From Secundilactobacillus yichangensis (GTDB taxonomy: Bacteria; Bacillota; Bacilli; Lactobacillales; Lactobacillaceae), in assembly GCF_016861565.1 (NCBI RefSeq), contig NZ_BOLK01000016.1, positions 1 to 39,448 of the forward strand: 39,448 nucleotides of DNA, read 5' to 3'. How positions within the stretch are numbered: position 1 is the stretch's first letter; every line of letters begins with the position of its first letter. Position numbers and translations under genes: made by a program. A model generated the notes under the pieces. The model was not told where the DNA came from, ran no database searches, and saw only the letters and a program-made list of their open reading frames with translations. Below are positions 9,646 through 16,894 of this stretch, piece by piece.

Positions 9646-9817
9646 TCGATAGCGCTCCGCAGACGTTATATCTGCGACAGTCCGTGACTTGTTAAATCAC
9701 GTCCCAGCTAACTGCAAGCTGTTACAAGCAGCGCTTCGGCAACGTCCCCTTTTGGTCCACCTCATCGTCATAACAGTGACTGAGTGAACTGACTAATGTC
9801 GGTTGCAACCTCTTCGA
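9646..9817 (-). promoter_or_regulatory. Lysine riboswitch (L-box) aptamer
   Basis: Reading the minus strand from about 9817, the conserved L-box elements occur in order: AGAGGTTGC, AGTC within a long P2 arm, GGGGACGTTGCCGAAGC (the most conserved segment), GCTGGGACGTG, GGACTGTCGCAG, then CTGCGGAGCGCTATCG closing the junction. These match the well-known lysC leader consensus of Bacillus almost base for base in the core. Lysine binding should favour the downstream terminator and switch off lysA to asd. Confidence 0.93.
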
Positions 9818-9826
9818 TTTAATCAA

Positions 9827-9855
9827 ATTCTATAATTGTTTTCTAAGATAGTCAA
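9827..9855 (-). promoter_or_regulatory. Promoter of the lysine operon
   Basis: On the minus strand TTGACT (9855-9850) and TAGAAT (9832-9827) are separated by 17 nt. The start site would lie just before the riboswitch. Confidence 0.8.
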
Positions 9856-9872
9856 GGAAATTATGAAAATAA

Positions 9873-9990
9873 AAGTGCGGAAGCGAGCGCTTAGAGACTG
9901 GAGCCTAAGGACACTGGGGCGTAAATCCCGAACTTGGATTTATGCCCCAGTGTCCTTAGGTGCAAGTCTCTGCTCGGTGAAGCCTGATTG
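9873..9990 (+). repeat. Structured intergenic repeat, copy 1
   Basis: About 118 nt with conserved edges (GTGCGGAAGCGAGCGCTTAG to CTCTGCTCGGTGAAGCCTG) around a long hairpin. CCTAAGGACACTGGGGC (9904-9920) pairs perfectly with 9944-9960, continues through a G.T pair (9921/9943) and TAAATCC (9922-9928) with GGATTTA (9936-9942), and ends in the 7-nt loop CGAACTT (9929-9935). An outer stem pairs AGAGACT with AGTCTCT. It lies between the divergent lysA and aspartokinase promoters. Related copies are at 24948-25056 (minus) and 34728-35093. Confidence 0.85.
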
Positions 9991-10100
9991 GGCAACGTTG
10001 CCACGCCACCCTTTCCACACCGCCCAAAAACTAAATTTCAAAAAAATTTACATCCTACTATTGCCCCCCAAAACCAACCTCATTTCCGTCAAAGAAAGAT

Positions 10101-10128
10101 TTGCCAAAGCAAAATAAACTGTTAGAAT
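10101..10128 (+). promoter_or_regulatory. Promoter of aspartokinase
   Basis: TTGCCA (10101-10106) and TAGAAT (10123-10128) with a 16-nt spacer, about 55 nt before the start codon. No riboswitch or leader is visible between it and the gene. Confidence 0.6.
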
Positions 10129-10184
10129 TCAATGTAATTATTAACTGTTTCTGGCAAAAGTCAGATGGATAAGGAGTGTTAGAT

Positions 10185-11549
10185 GTGAAAGTCGTTAAGT
10201 TTGGTGGCAGTTCGTTAGCTGACGGACCCCAATTTGAAAAGGTAATCTCAATTATGAAAGCTGATCCGGAGCGTCAGGTGATTATTACCTCCGCGCCAGG
10301 AAAACGTCATGAAGGCGACATTAAAGTGACAGATCTGCTCATTCAATATGCAAAATTAACGATTAAACATGCAGACACCAGTGATGTTTTTAACCAGATT
10401 TTTGGTCGTTATCAGGCAATCGGTGACTACTTCCACTTAGACGAAAACGCCCTTGCGCCCATTTGGCAGGCTTTGAGTGAACTGCCGACAACTGACTATC
10501 CCGACGATGACTATCTCATGGCCGCCTTTAAAGCTCATGGTGAGCGTCTAAACGCCCGTCTAATGGCCACTGTGATGAATCACCTGGGCATCAAGGCTCG
10601 CTTTGTTGATCCCAAAGAAGCGGGGATCATTGTCAGCGATGAACCCAACAACGCAACGGTGTTGCCGGAAACCTACGAACACTTAGCACACCTATCCGTT
10701 GATGATACAGTGCTGGTCTTTCCCGGCTTCTTCGGCTTTACCCCAGAAGGTCAAATTGCGACCTTTTCACGTGGCGGATCAGACATCACCGGTGCCATTG
10801 TCGCCCGCGGTTTAAAGGCTGATTTATACGAAAACTTCACCGACGTGGATGCAATTTACGCAGCCAATCCCAAACTGGTTGATCATCCCATCGCCATTCA
10901 CCGAATGACTTACCGGGAAATGCGTGAACTCTCATACGCTGGGTTTTCGGTATTCCATGATGAAGCTATTATCCCGGCAATTCAGGGTGAAATTCCCATC
11001 AACGTTAAGAACACCAACCGCCCTGATCTACCAGGAACTCTAATTGTTCCCGAGAAAGACTTCACACCGAATCAAACGATCACCGGGGTTGCTAGTTCAA
11101 CGCGCTTTGCCGCGCTTTATCTGCACCGCTACCTGCTGAACAAGGAAGTCGGTTTTACCCTGAAATTACTGCAAGTGTTCAAGAAGTATAACGTGTCGTA
11201 TGAACACATGCCTTCAGGGATCGATGATCTGACTGTGATTTTTGATAAAACGCAGTTTGACGACGAAACCGTCCGTAAAATGTGTCACGACATTCAAGAA
11301 GTACTTGAGCCGGACACGCTAGAATGGATCGATGACTACGCCATCATCATGGTCGTTGGTGAAGGTATGCGGAATAAAGTCGGTGTCATTGAACGAATTA
11401 TCCAGCCACTGGTCAAGCACAACATTGGGGTTCACATGATCAACCAAGGTGCCTCACGAATTTCAATCATGCTGGGAACCCGCCGTGCCGATGCTGGCGA
11501 AGCTGTAAAGAGTATCTATAACGCCTTTTTCAGTAGCGAGCTGGTTTAA
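10185..11549 (+). CDS. Aspartokinase
   Basis: Phosphorylates aspartate, the entry step to lysine, methionine and threonine. The start is GTG 10185 (MKVVKFGGSSLADG), 8 nt after AAGGAG; the alternative GTG at 10176 overlaps that ribosome site. Length is 454 residues. KFGGSS binds ATP near the N-terminus. FSRGGSDITGAIVARGL and ENFTDVDAIYAANP are kinase-domain signatures. Two ACT domains fill the C-terminal third (about 300-454), which implies allosteric control. It is an LysC-III/ThrA-like monofunctional enzyme. It faces lysA and precedes dapF by 82 nt. Unlike the lysA operon it lies outside the riboswitch. Confidence 0.94.
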   Translation: MKVVKFGGSSLADGPQFEKVISIMKADPERQVIITSAPGKRHEGDIKVTDLLIQYAKLTIKHADTSDVFNQIFGRYQAIGDYFHLDENALAPIWQALSELPTTDYPDDDYLMAAFKAHGERLNARLMATVMNHLGIKARFVDPKEAGIIVSDEPNNATVLPETYEHLAHLSVDDTVLVFPGFFGFTPEGQIATFSRGGSDITGAIVARGLKADLYENFTDVDAIYAANPKLVDHPIAIHRMTYREMRELSYAGFSVFHDEAIIPAIQGEIPINVKNTNRPDLPGTLIVPEKDFTPNQTITGVASSTRFAALYLHRYLLNKEVGFTLKLLQVFKKYNVSYEHMPSGIDDLTVIFDKTQFDDETVRKMCHDIQEVLEPDTLEWIDDYAIIMVVGEGMRNKVGVIERIIQPLVKHNIGVHMINQGASRISIMLGTRRADAGEAVKSIYNAFFSSELV

Positions 11550-11631
11550 AATAGACTTAAAAGAGAGACTTTTTATTAAAAGACTGATAGAATGACAGCA
11601 CGATTATTTTCAACAATAAGGAGTAAAAAAT

Positions 11632-12642
11632 ATGGCGCAATTACGTAAAGTACACGGGTCCGAAAACCGCTTTTTCTTACTGGACCAAACAACTCTCGAT
11701 CAACCGCTGAACGACGGCGAACTGTCTGCCTTAGCCCAACAGGTTACCAATCCTAAAACGGGTATTCTAGACGGTGCCGACGGTGTATTAGTTGTTAACT
11801 CATCGTCACACGATAACGTTTTAGCTCAAATGCGGGTAATCAATGCTGATGGCAGTGAAGCCTCAATGTGCGGTAATGGACTACGGACCGTTTCACGGTA
11901 TTTAGCTGAGAAAAATCACACTAATCAGTTTAAGGTTGAAACCATGACGGCTGATTTACAGGTAAGTCGCCAAAACGACCTCGCCCCTGAAGTGCCAGCA
12001 TTCAGTGTAGAAATTTCACCCGTTCGCTTTAAACCAGCGGATTTTCCGTTTACTAACCTTGGTAACGACGCCTTGATCGACCAGCCGGTACCAGCCTTCG
12101 TCCCCGGCTTAAACTTTACCGCAATTGCCGTTCCTAACCCCCACTTGATCAGTTTTGTGGATGAAGAAACCATGAACGGCGAAGCGCTGGGCGAATTAGG
12201 GTCACGCTTGAACGGCGTAAATGACTATTTCCCAGATGGTGTAAACGTTAGTTTCGCGCAAATTCTAGGCAAAAATCAGCTCTTTGTCCGCACCTATGAA
12301 CGGGGTGTTGGGTTTACTAATGCTTGCGGAACCGGTATGTCAGCCACCAGTTTAGCCTTTGCCATGACTCACCCTAACCTGGGACAATTCGACCGCACCA
12401 TCACCGTTTATAACCCTGGTGGTATGGTAAAAACTCAGGTACACCAGTCTGACAACCGTTACTGGATCGACTTAATTGGGAACGCTACGCAGACCCATCT
12501 CATTGACGTGGATGAAGCAGAGCTTCACGGTGTTAACGTCACCAGTGAAACGGCTTCAATTCAGCAGACGGAAGAAGAAGCGGCCTACCTCAAGTTTGTT
12601 GATCAATTACCAAAGGTTTCCACAATTGCCGTTAAAAAGTAG
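11632..12642 (+). CDS. dapF: Diaminopimelate epimerase
   Basis: Interconverts LL- and meso-diaminopimelate with two active-site cysteines: C80 in SMCGNGLRT and C232 in NACGTGMSA. At 336 residues it is somewhat longer than the E. coli enzyme, with a C-terminal extension (about 295-336, QTEEEAAYLKFVDQL). Ribosome site AAGGAG lies before ATG 11632. It is probably co-transcribed with aspartokinase and supplies the epimerase that the minus-strand operon lacks. Confidence 0.95.
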   Translation: MAQLRKVHGSENRFFLLDQTTLDQPLNDGELSALAQQVTNPKTGILDGADGVLVVNSSSHDNVLAQMRVINADGSEASMCGNGLRTVSRYLAEKNHTNQFKVETMTADLQVSRQNDLAPEVPAFSVEISPVRFKPADFPFTNLGNDALIDQPVPAFVPGLNFTAIAVPNPHLISFVDEETMNGEALGELGSRLNGVNDYFPDGVNVSFAQILGKNQLFVRTYERGVGFTNACGTGMSATSLAFAMTHPNLGQFDRTITVYNPGGMVKTQVHQSDNRYWIDLIGNATQTHLIDVDEAELHGVNVTSETASIQQTEEEAAYLKFVDQLPKVSTIAVKK

Positions 12643-12658
12643 AAATGCATGTATATGC

Positions 12659-12707
12659 AAAAAGACTGATTATTCAGCGTTATTAAAGCTGAATAATCAG
12701 TCTTTTT
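12659..12707 (+). terminator. Bidirectional terminator after dapF
   Basis: A perfect 20-bp stem (12659-12678 with 12688-12707) that starts with AAAAA and ends with TTTTT, so it can serve both dapF and the convergent 12711-13019 gene. Confidence 0.92.
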
Positions 12708-12710
12708 GAT

Positions 12711-13019
12711 TTAGTTCAATTTGGTTTTAGCCAGTGCAATCAAATCATCACTGACAAACTCACTAGTAAAACGCTGCATCGGGGTAATTGCGTGCCGGTC
12801 CTTATACGCCACCGGTTTAGTAGCAATGACTGCCACGGTTAAGTGATTTTCGGTCAAAAAAACCTGACCGATTCGCTTAAGCTTACCCTTGGTATGCCGA
12901 CCAGTACGCCAGGAATGAAGCTGAAAATCCGCTTCATCACGAATCACGTATTGTCCGCTGTCATCCTGTTCTACTGGGACACCAATATATTCTTCGACTG
13001 GATACTTTGCTTTTGCCAT
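12711..13019 (-). CDS. Unknown protein, 102 aa, with lipoate ligase gene
   Basis: I do not recognise this protein. It is 102 residues, soluble, with no signal or membrane segment, and begins MAKAKYPVEEYIGVPVEQDD. Ribosome site AGGTGA lies before ATG 13019. Its start is only 7 nt after the stop of the lipoate ligase, so the two are one operon. It could be an accessory to lipoylation or an unrelated passenger; nothing in the sequence decides this. Confidence 0.8.
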   Translation of the reverse strand: MAKAKYPVEEYIGVPVEQDDSGQYVIRDEADFQLHSWRTGRHTKGKLKRIGQVFLTENHLTVAVIATKPVAYKDRHAITPMQRFTSEFVSDDLIALAKTKLN

Positions 13020-13026
13020 GCTTCAC

Positions 13027-14067
13027 CTACTGTTTTTCAATTAATAATTCGTTAACTAGTGCTTCAATCTCCGCATCATTCAACGCCTTGCGTAACCAGC
13101 GTTTGTTAAGGCGTTTCTGTATCTCACTTCTATTTAAAGCGGCATTCTCCAGCTGACCCTCTAATTTACGTGCCAGCTTTTCCTCTAACAAATCACCATA
13201 AACCGCAGCTTTGGTAATCTGCTGACCCGTAACCATCAAATTGATTGCCACTGATCCCGCCTCAAATTGTTTAAATCGATACCGATTGAAACCAGGATTA
13301 GACCCGAAGTTCCAATCATTCGTTCGGTACTGTTCTGCCAACCGTTCATCGATGATCTGCCAATCATGATCATTTAAACGATACGTTTCAATCTCTTCTA
13401 AATGGTCAACATGAAACAGTTTTAATAACAACTGTGTCTTAAATTGTTCACTGGTCAGCTGCTGATATTCGGGTGATAAATGCTTTTTAATATTTTCAAT
13501 GTTACTGCGATTTGACTTGACCCACTTACCATTGACTCGCGTTTCAACCGGATGAAGCGCCTGACTAGCGGCTTCCAGGTTCATATCATACATCAGTGTG
13601 CCACCAGCTGCGTACGAATCACCCGATTTAACCATGGTCATTCCAGTGAACTTATGGTCGTTGACTACCAAATCGGAGTTCCCCCGCAAAACGGCATCCG
13701 TTGCCCCTAGTTCATGCAGCGCGTCGAGAATTGGCTGAGCAAAGACGCTGTAATTGCCCCATTCCGCGTCGTCGTTAGTGTCGCCCACCACAATGTTTTC
13801 AAACACTAGGTTGCCCATGTCATGATAAACTGCACCGCCACCGGACGTCCGCCGAACTAACGCAATGTTATTCTCACGCAAATATGGTACGTTGACCTCG
13901 GCAAAAACGTTTTGGTTCACACCGACAATCACAGAGGGTTCGTTAATGTACATGATCAGCCCGTGACCCGGTAATTTCAGATCATTGATCAAGTAGTTAT
14001 CAAGCGACTGGTTCACAATCGGATCATAGACTGGTTTGCCATCACGGCTCGTATCAATTAAGAACAT
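13027..14067 (-). CDS. lplA: Lipoate--protein ligase
   Basis: A 346-residue cytoplasmic ligase that activates free lipoate with ATP and attaches it to lysines of lipoyl domains. The lipoate-binding loop RRTSGGGAVYHDMGN lies near residues 70-85. GNSDLVVNDHKFTGMTM takes the place of the usual GRNDI/KISG catalytic segment with the lysine kept. A C-terminal accessory domain follows (about 245-346). Ribosome site AAAGGGG lies before ATG 14067. It is divergent from the GcvH-like lipoyl carrier at 14211, its likely substrate. Confidence 0.93.
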   Translation of the reverse strand: MFLIDTSRDGKPVYDPIVNQSLDNYLINDLKLPGHGLIMYINEPSVIVGVNQNVFAEVNVPYLRENNIALVRRTSGGGAVYHDMGNLVFENIVVGDTNDDAEWGNYSVFAQPILDALHELGATDAVLRGNSDLVVNDHKFTGMTMVKSGDSYAAGGTLMYDMNLEAASQALHPVETRVNGKWVKSNRSNIENIKKHLSPEYQQLTSEQFKTQLLLKLFHVDHLEEIETYRLNDHDWQIIDERLAEQYRTNDWNFGSNPGFNRYRFKQFEAGSVAINLMVTGQQITKAAVYGDLLEEKLARKLEGQLENAALNRSEIQKRLNKRWLRKALNDAEIEALVNELLIEKQ

Positions 14068-14210
14068 AAGAGTGGCCCCTTTTTCGGATATTTAATACCT
14101 CTATTTTACGGTTTTTCGCCCGTTGATACCAGCAGAATGTGAAACGCTTTCCTTCTTTCACCAACCTCGGTATACTAGCCTTAAGAAGAAACAATAAGAA
14201 GGGGATAGCC

Positions 14211-14582
14211 ATGTCATTTTGGAGTCAGTTAATCACCAGTATCAAGCACCTATTCAGCGGCAAACAAGCCAAATTTGAACCTCAAGAAAAAGACGGTGTC
14301 TGGTATCAGGAAACTAAGCCGGGTATCGTACGAATCGGAATTGCCGACCAGGCCTACGAAGATCTGGGCGAGATTACCTTTATGGACTTCTCATCACCGG
14401 ATAATGAGTTGGCGCTTGGCGATGATCTGCTTGAGATGGAGGGAGCCAAAGCCGTCGAAACTCTAAAGTCACCAGTTAAGGGAACCATTATTGCCCGCAA
14501 CAATGATCTATTAAAGCAAAGTGACGAACTGGCCAGCCACCCCACGCAAAACAACTGGTTAGTAGACGTTAAAGTAGCTTAA
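14211..14582 (+). CDS. gcvH: GcvH-like lipoyl carrier protein
   Basis: A 123-residue protein that aligns along GcvH: GIADQAYEDLGEITFMDF (about 43-60), GDDLLEMEGAKAVETLKSPVKG (70-91, in pieces: LEMEGAKAVE with the lipoyl lysine K80) and NNWLVDVK at the end. The start is ATG 14211 (MSFWSQL) after AAGAAGGGGATAG. The N-terminal about 25 residues (ITSIKHLFSGKQAKF) differ from canonical GcvH. No glycine-cleavage P or T genes are in the window. Stand-alone GcvH-like proteins act as lipoate-relay carriers or as the GcvH-L substrate of SirTM systems; no macrodomain or sirtuin gene is nearby, so a relay or storage role is the better guess. Confidence 0.88.
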   Translation: MSFWSQLITSIKHLFSGKQAKFEPQEKDGVWYQETKPGIVRIGIADQAYEDLGEITFMDFSSPDNELALGDDLLEMEGAKAVETLKSPVKGTIIARNNDLLKQSDELASHPTQNNWLVDVKVA

Positions 14583-14583
14583 A

Positions 14584-14631
14584 AAAAGAACGTGATTAAC
14601 AATTCCTTACGGACTGCAATCACGTTCTTTT
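14584..14631 (+). terminator. Bidirectional terminator after gcvH
   Basis: AAAAGAACGTGATT pairs with AATCACGTTCTTTT around a 19-nt loop; A-runs and T-runs on the two sides suit both gcvH and the convergent small gene at 14668-14814. Confidence 0.88.
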
Positions 14632-14667
14632 CATTTGTCTTTTGGAAACAGCCAAAGCCGTTTTTGA

Positions 14668-14814
14668 TTAGTTTTGGTTTTCTAGCTTTTCAGCAGCTTC
14701 ATCAATGGTTGCGAAACCAGACTTGCCACTCTTAGCCTTTGGGTGCTTAGCACGGTCTTCCTCTGCCTTTTCGATCAATGCCTTACGCTGTTCTTTGCTT
14801 AACTTGTTAGCCAT
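14668..14814 (-). CDS. Small basic/acidic unknown protein, 48 aa
   Basis: An ORF too short for usual cut-offs. ATG at 14814 is preceded by AAAGGGAG (about 12 nt). The 48-residue product begins MANKLSKEQRKALIEKAEED and ends ATIDEAAEKLENQN. It is rich in Lys, Glu and Ala, probably largely helical, without cysteine or a membrane segment. The good ribosome site, third-position pattern and neighbouring terminator support it as real. Function unknown. Confidence 0.72.
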   Translation of the reverse strand: MANKLSKEQRKALIEKAEEDRAKHPKAKSGKSGFATIDEAAEKLENQN

Positions 14815-14990
14815 TTAAATCGCGCTCCCTTTATTGTCTTAAATTAAAATGTTAGAACTTTTCTAACGACTTAATGCTATCACTATTGGTTACCTTTGTT
14901 AAATTTAAGAACCGACTGCACGTTGACTTAATAGTATCTTAAACACTCTTTTTAAATCATTCTTAGCTAATTTTAGCCATAAGCAAATAA

Positions 14991-15019
14991 TTTAACACTC
15001 AGGAATAAAGGACTACAAT
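14991..15019 (+). promoter_or_regulatory. Promoter of the 75-aa protein gene
   Basis: TTTAAC (14991-14996) and TACAAT (15014-15019) with a 17-nt spacer. An AGGAGG ribosome site follows immediately, so the leader is very short. Confidence 0.55.
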
Positions 15020-15043
15020 GTAAGTATAGAGGAGGAATTCAAT

Positions 15044-15271
15044 ATGGCAGATGTAGATAAGACTTTATTCTTAGATTACAATATGAATGACGCTTTTGAC
15101 TGGAGCGATAAAGAAATGCCAGTTCGCGACGCTATTTGGGATTACCTCATGGAGCACAACGGTCACGATACCATGAAGACCGAGGAACAAATGAAACCAT
15201 TCATGACTAAATCCGAAGATGACATTCGTAAATACGTTGAAGACAATTTGAAGACTGCGGATGCTAAGTAA
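15044..15271 (+). CDS. Small acidic unknown protein, 75 aa
   Basis: I do not recognise a named family. 75 residues, begins MADVDKTLFLDYNMNDAFDW, contains EDDIRKYVEDNLK at the end, no cysteine and no membrane segment; probably a small helical cytoplasmic protein. A consensus AGGAGG lies 8 nt before ATG, a promoter with correct spacing upstream and a strong terminator downstream, so it is a complete monocistronic unit. Strong ribosome site and short leader suggest high expression. Confidence 0.85.
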   Translation: MADVDKTLFLDYNMNDAFDWSDKEMPVRDAIWDYLMEHNGHDTMKTEEQMKPFMTKSEDDIRKYVEDNLKTADAK

Positions 15272-15291
15272 TTAATTTTAGCAAAGTATTA

Positions 15292-15334
15292 AAAATAAGG
15301 GTGATCACCATTTACTGGTGACCACCCTTATTTT
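15292..15334 (+). terminator. Terminator after the 75-aa protein gene
   Basis: AAAATAAGGGTG plus TCACCA (292-310) pairs with TGGTGA plus CACCCTTATTTT (316-334), one mismatch, 5-nt loop, ending in TTTT. Confidence 0.9.
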
Positions 15335-15340
15335 GTTGGA

Positions 15341-15738
15341 ATCGTTTGTGAATTACTATCTCGTGTACGATATAATTGATAACGTGTCGAAAATAAACCA
15401 TTAAAAGCGAATAAATTATTTGATTTCGACTAGCTTTATTCGGAAATATAGTTTAAAATCAATTCAAATCTAGTAAGTTTGTTGCCGGAAATCACAAGTA
15501 TTCAGAAAAAACTTTTGTATATTCATTTTTCTGCATAATGGTTTCTGGCTGACGGATTACTGATTTTTCCATTGTTTGCTGTAAATCTTTTTGTATCAAG
15601 GTTTATGCCCAAGAACGTCATTGATCTGTTACTCATAACTGCATAAAATAAAGTTACATTTTATCTCTATAAGTATTCATATATAAGCCAAATAACTTAT
15701 ATTTAACTGAAATTAGCTATTTTTATGTATAAAATATC
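15341..15738 (+). other. AT-rich non-coding region upstream of carA
   Basis: About 400 nt without a convincing ORF. It is clearly richer in A+T than its surroundings and contains several TGCATAAAATA, CATATATAAG and TGTATAAAATAT motifs between 15640 and 15737, the last directly beside the carA -35 box. These loosely resemble ARG boxes; arginine repression through ArgR would fit an arginine-type carAB. This is a weak, inferred call. Confidence 0.3.
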
Positions 15739-15767
15739 TTGACAATTCTTTGGAAACATCTTATCTT
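15739..15767 (+). promoter_or_regulatory. Promoter of carAB
   Basis: TTGACA (15739-15744), 17-nt spacer, TATCTT (15762-15767). The leader then carries an imperfect hairpin closed by CAATTA/TAATTG immediately before GAGGAGG. Confidence 0.72.
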
Positions 15768-15823
15768 ATACAAAAAGCAATTAACTCCGTCCAGCGAGGC
15801 GGTAATTGAGGAGGCTATCAGAC

Positions 15824-16894
15824 ATGAAAAAATATTTAACGCTTGAAAACGGGGATCAATTTGTTGGTACCGCAGTTGGTGACTTAACTAAAGAGATTAA
15901 GGGCGAACTAGTTTTTACCACCAGCATGGTGGGATATCAGGAAACACTCACTGATCCGTCGTATACGAACCAAATCATCACCTTTACCTATCCACTAATC
16001 GGCAACTATGGCATTTCGTTACACGCTAACCAATCGCCAACGGTTGCCGCATCAGCCGTTGTTATGCAAGAGATTGCGACGACGGTTTTTCATTACCAAA
16101 GTGTCATGACGTTAGATGAGTTTTTAAAGAAGTCAGGCGTTCCAGGCATTACGGGTATTGATACCCGAGAACTCACCAAGATCATCAGAAAGCACGGCAC
16201 CATGAAGGCTAGTTTAACTAACCAGCCGCTGGCTAAGAGCAGTTTTAATAAAACCAAGTCGGTGGATATGGTGGTTAAATCAGCCACCTTCTCACACCCT
16301 TCGGATGAAAATCCGGATCACGTTGTGTTGGTTGATTTTGGAGTCAAAGCCAACATTGTCGAATCACTGAAAAACTTTGGTGCCAACGTCACAGTCGTTA
16401 CGCCAGAAGCTAACTTTAAGTCGATTGCAGCCTTGAATCCAGATGGTATCCTATTATCCAACGGACCCGGCGATCCCGAAGAATATTCAGACTTTTTGCC
16501 TGTCATTAGAGAACTTCAGGACCATTACCCACTATTCGGTATTTGCTTAGGCCACCAACTTTTGGCACTGGCAAATGGTGCCCGGACTTATAAGATGGTG
16601 TTCGGTCACCGTGGTATTAATCACCCAGTCAAGAATTTGCTGACAAACGAAGTGGTGATCACCTCACAAAATCACGGTTACGCCGTCGATATTGATTCAG
16701 TTTCAGAAACACCCCTTGAAGTAACTGCCGTTGAAATCAATGATCATACTTGCGAAGGTCTGCGCTATCCTGGCAAACCGGTCTTCTCTGTTCAGTATCA
16801 CCCAGAGGCTGCACCGGGGCCGCACGAGGCAACGCGTTTATTTAGTAAATTCATTGGTTCAATGCACACGAACGGGGGAGTACAGCATGCCTAA
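15824..16894 (+). CDS. carA: Carbamoyl-phosphate synthase small (glutaminase) subunit
   Basis: Releases ammonia from glutamine for the large subunit. The start is ATG 15824 ([11 protein letters not shown]) behind GAGGAGG. Length is 356 residues. The N-terminal small-subunit domain is about 1-165. The class I amidotransferase domain follows, with C241 in FGICLGHQ and H326/E328 in [10 protein letters not shown]. The stop codon overlaps the carB start, giving translational coupling and equal subunit supply. No pyrimidine genes or PyrR element are near, which fits the arginine-linked enzyme rather than the pyrimidine one. Confidence 0.96.
   Translation: MKKYLTLENGDQFVGTAVGDLTKEIKGELVFTTSMVGYQETLTDPSYTNQIITFTYPLIGNYGISLHANQSPTVAASAVVMQEIATTVFHYQSVMTLDEFLKKSGVPGITGIDTRELTKIIRKHGTMKASLTNQPLAKSSFNKTKSVDMVVKSATFSHPSDENPDHVVLVDFGVKANIVESLKNFGANVTVVTPEANFKSIAALNPDGILLSNGPGDPEEYSDFLPVIRELQDHYPLFGICLGHQLLALANGARTYKMVFGHRGINHPVKNLLTNEVVITSQNHGYAVDIDSVSETPLEVTAVEINDHTCEGLRYPGKPVFSVQYHPEAAPGPHEATRLFSKFIGSMHTNGGVQHA

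Noticed and set aside
9836-10117. A 93-codon open frame over repeat copy 1 between lysA and aspartokinase
   Set aside because: It runs through a palindrome, covers the lysA promoter, has no ribosome site at its start and has basic, low-complexity content; it is an accident of the repeat.
11550-11631. A terminator between aspartokinase and dapF
   Set aside because: The A/T-rich stretch does not form a real stem; the two arms are not complementary when checked base by base.
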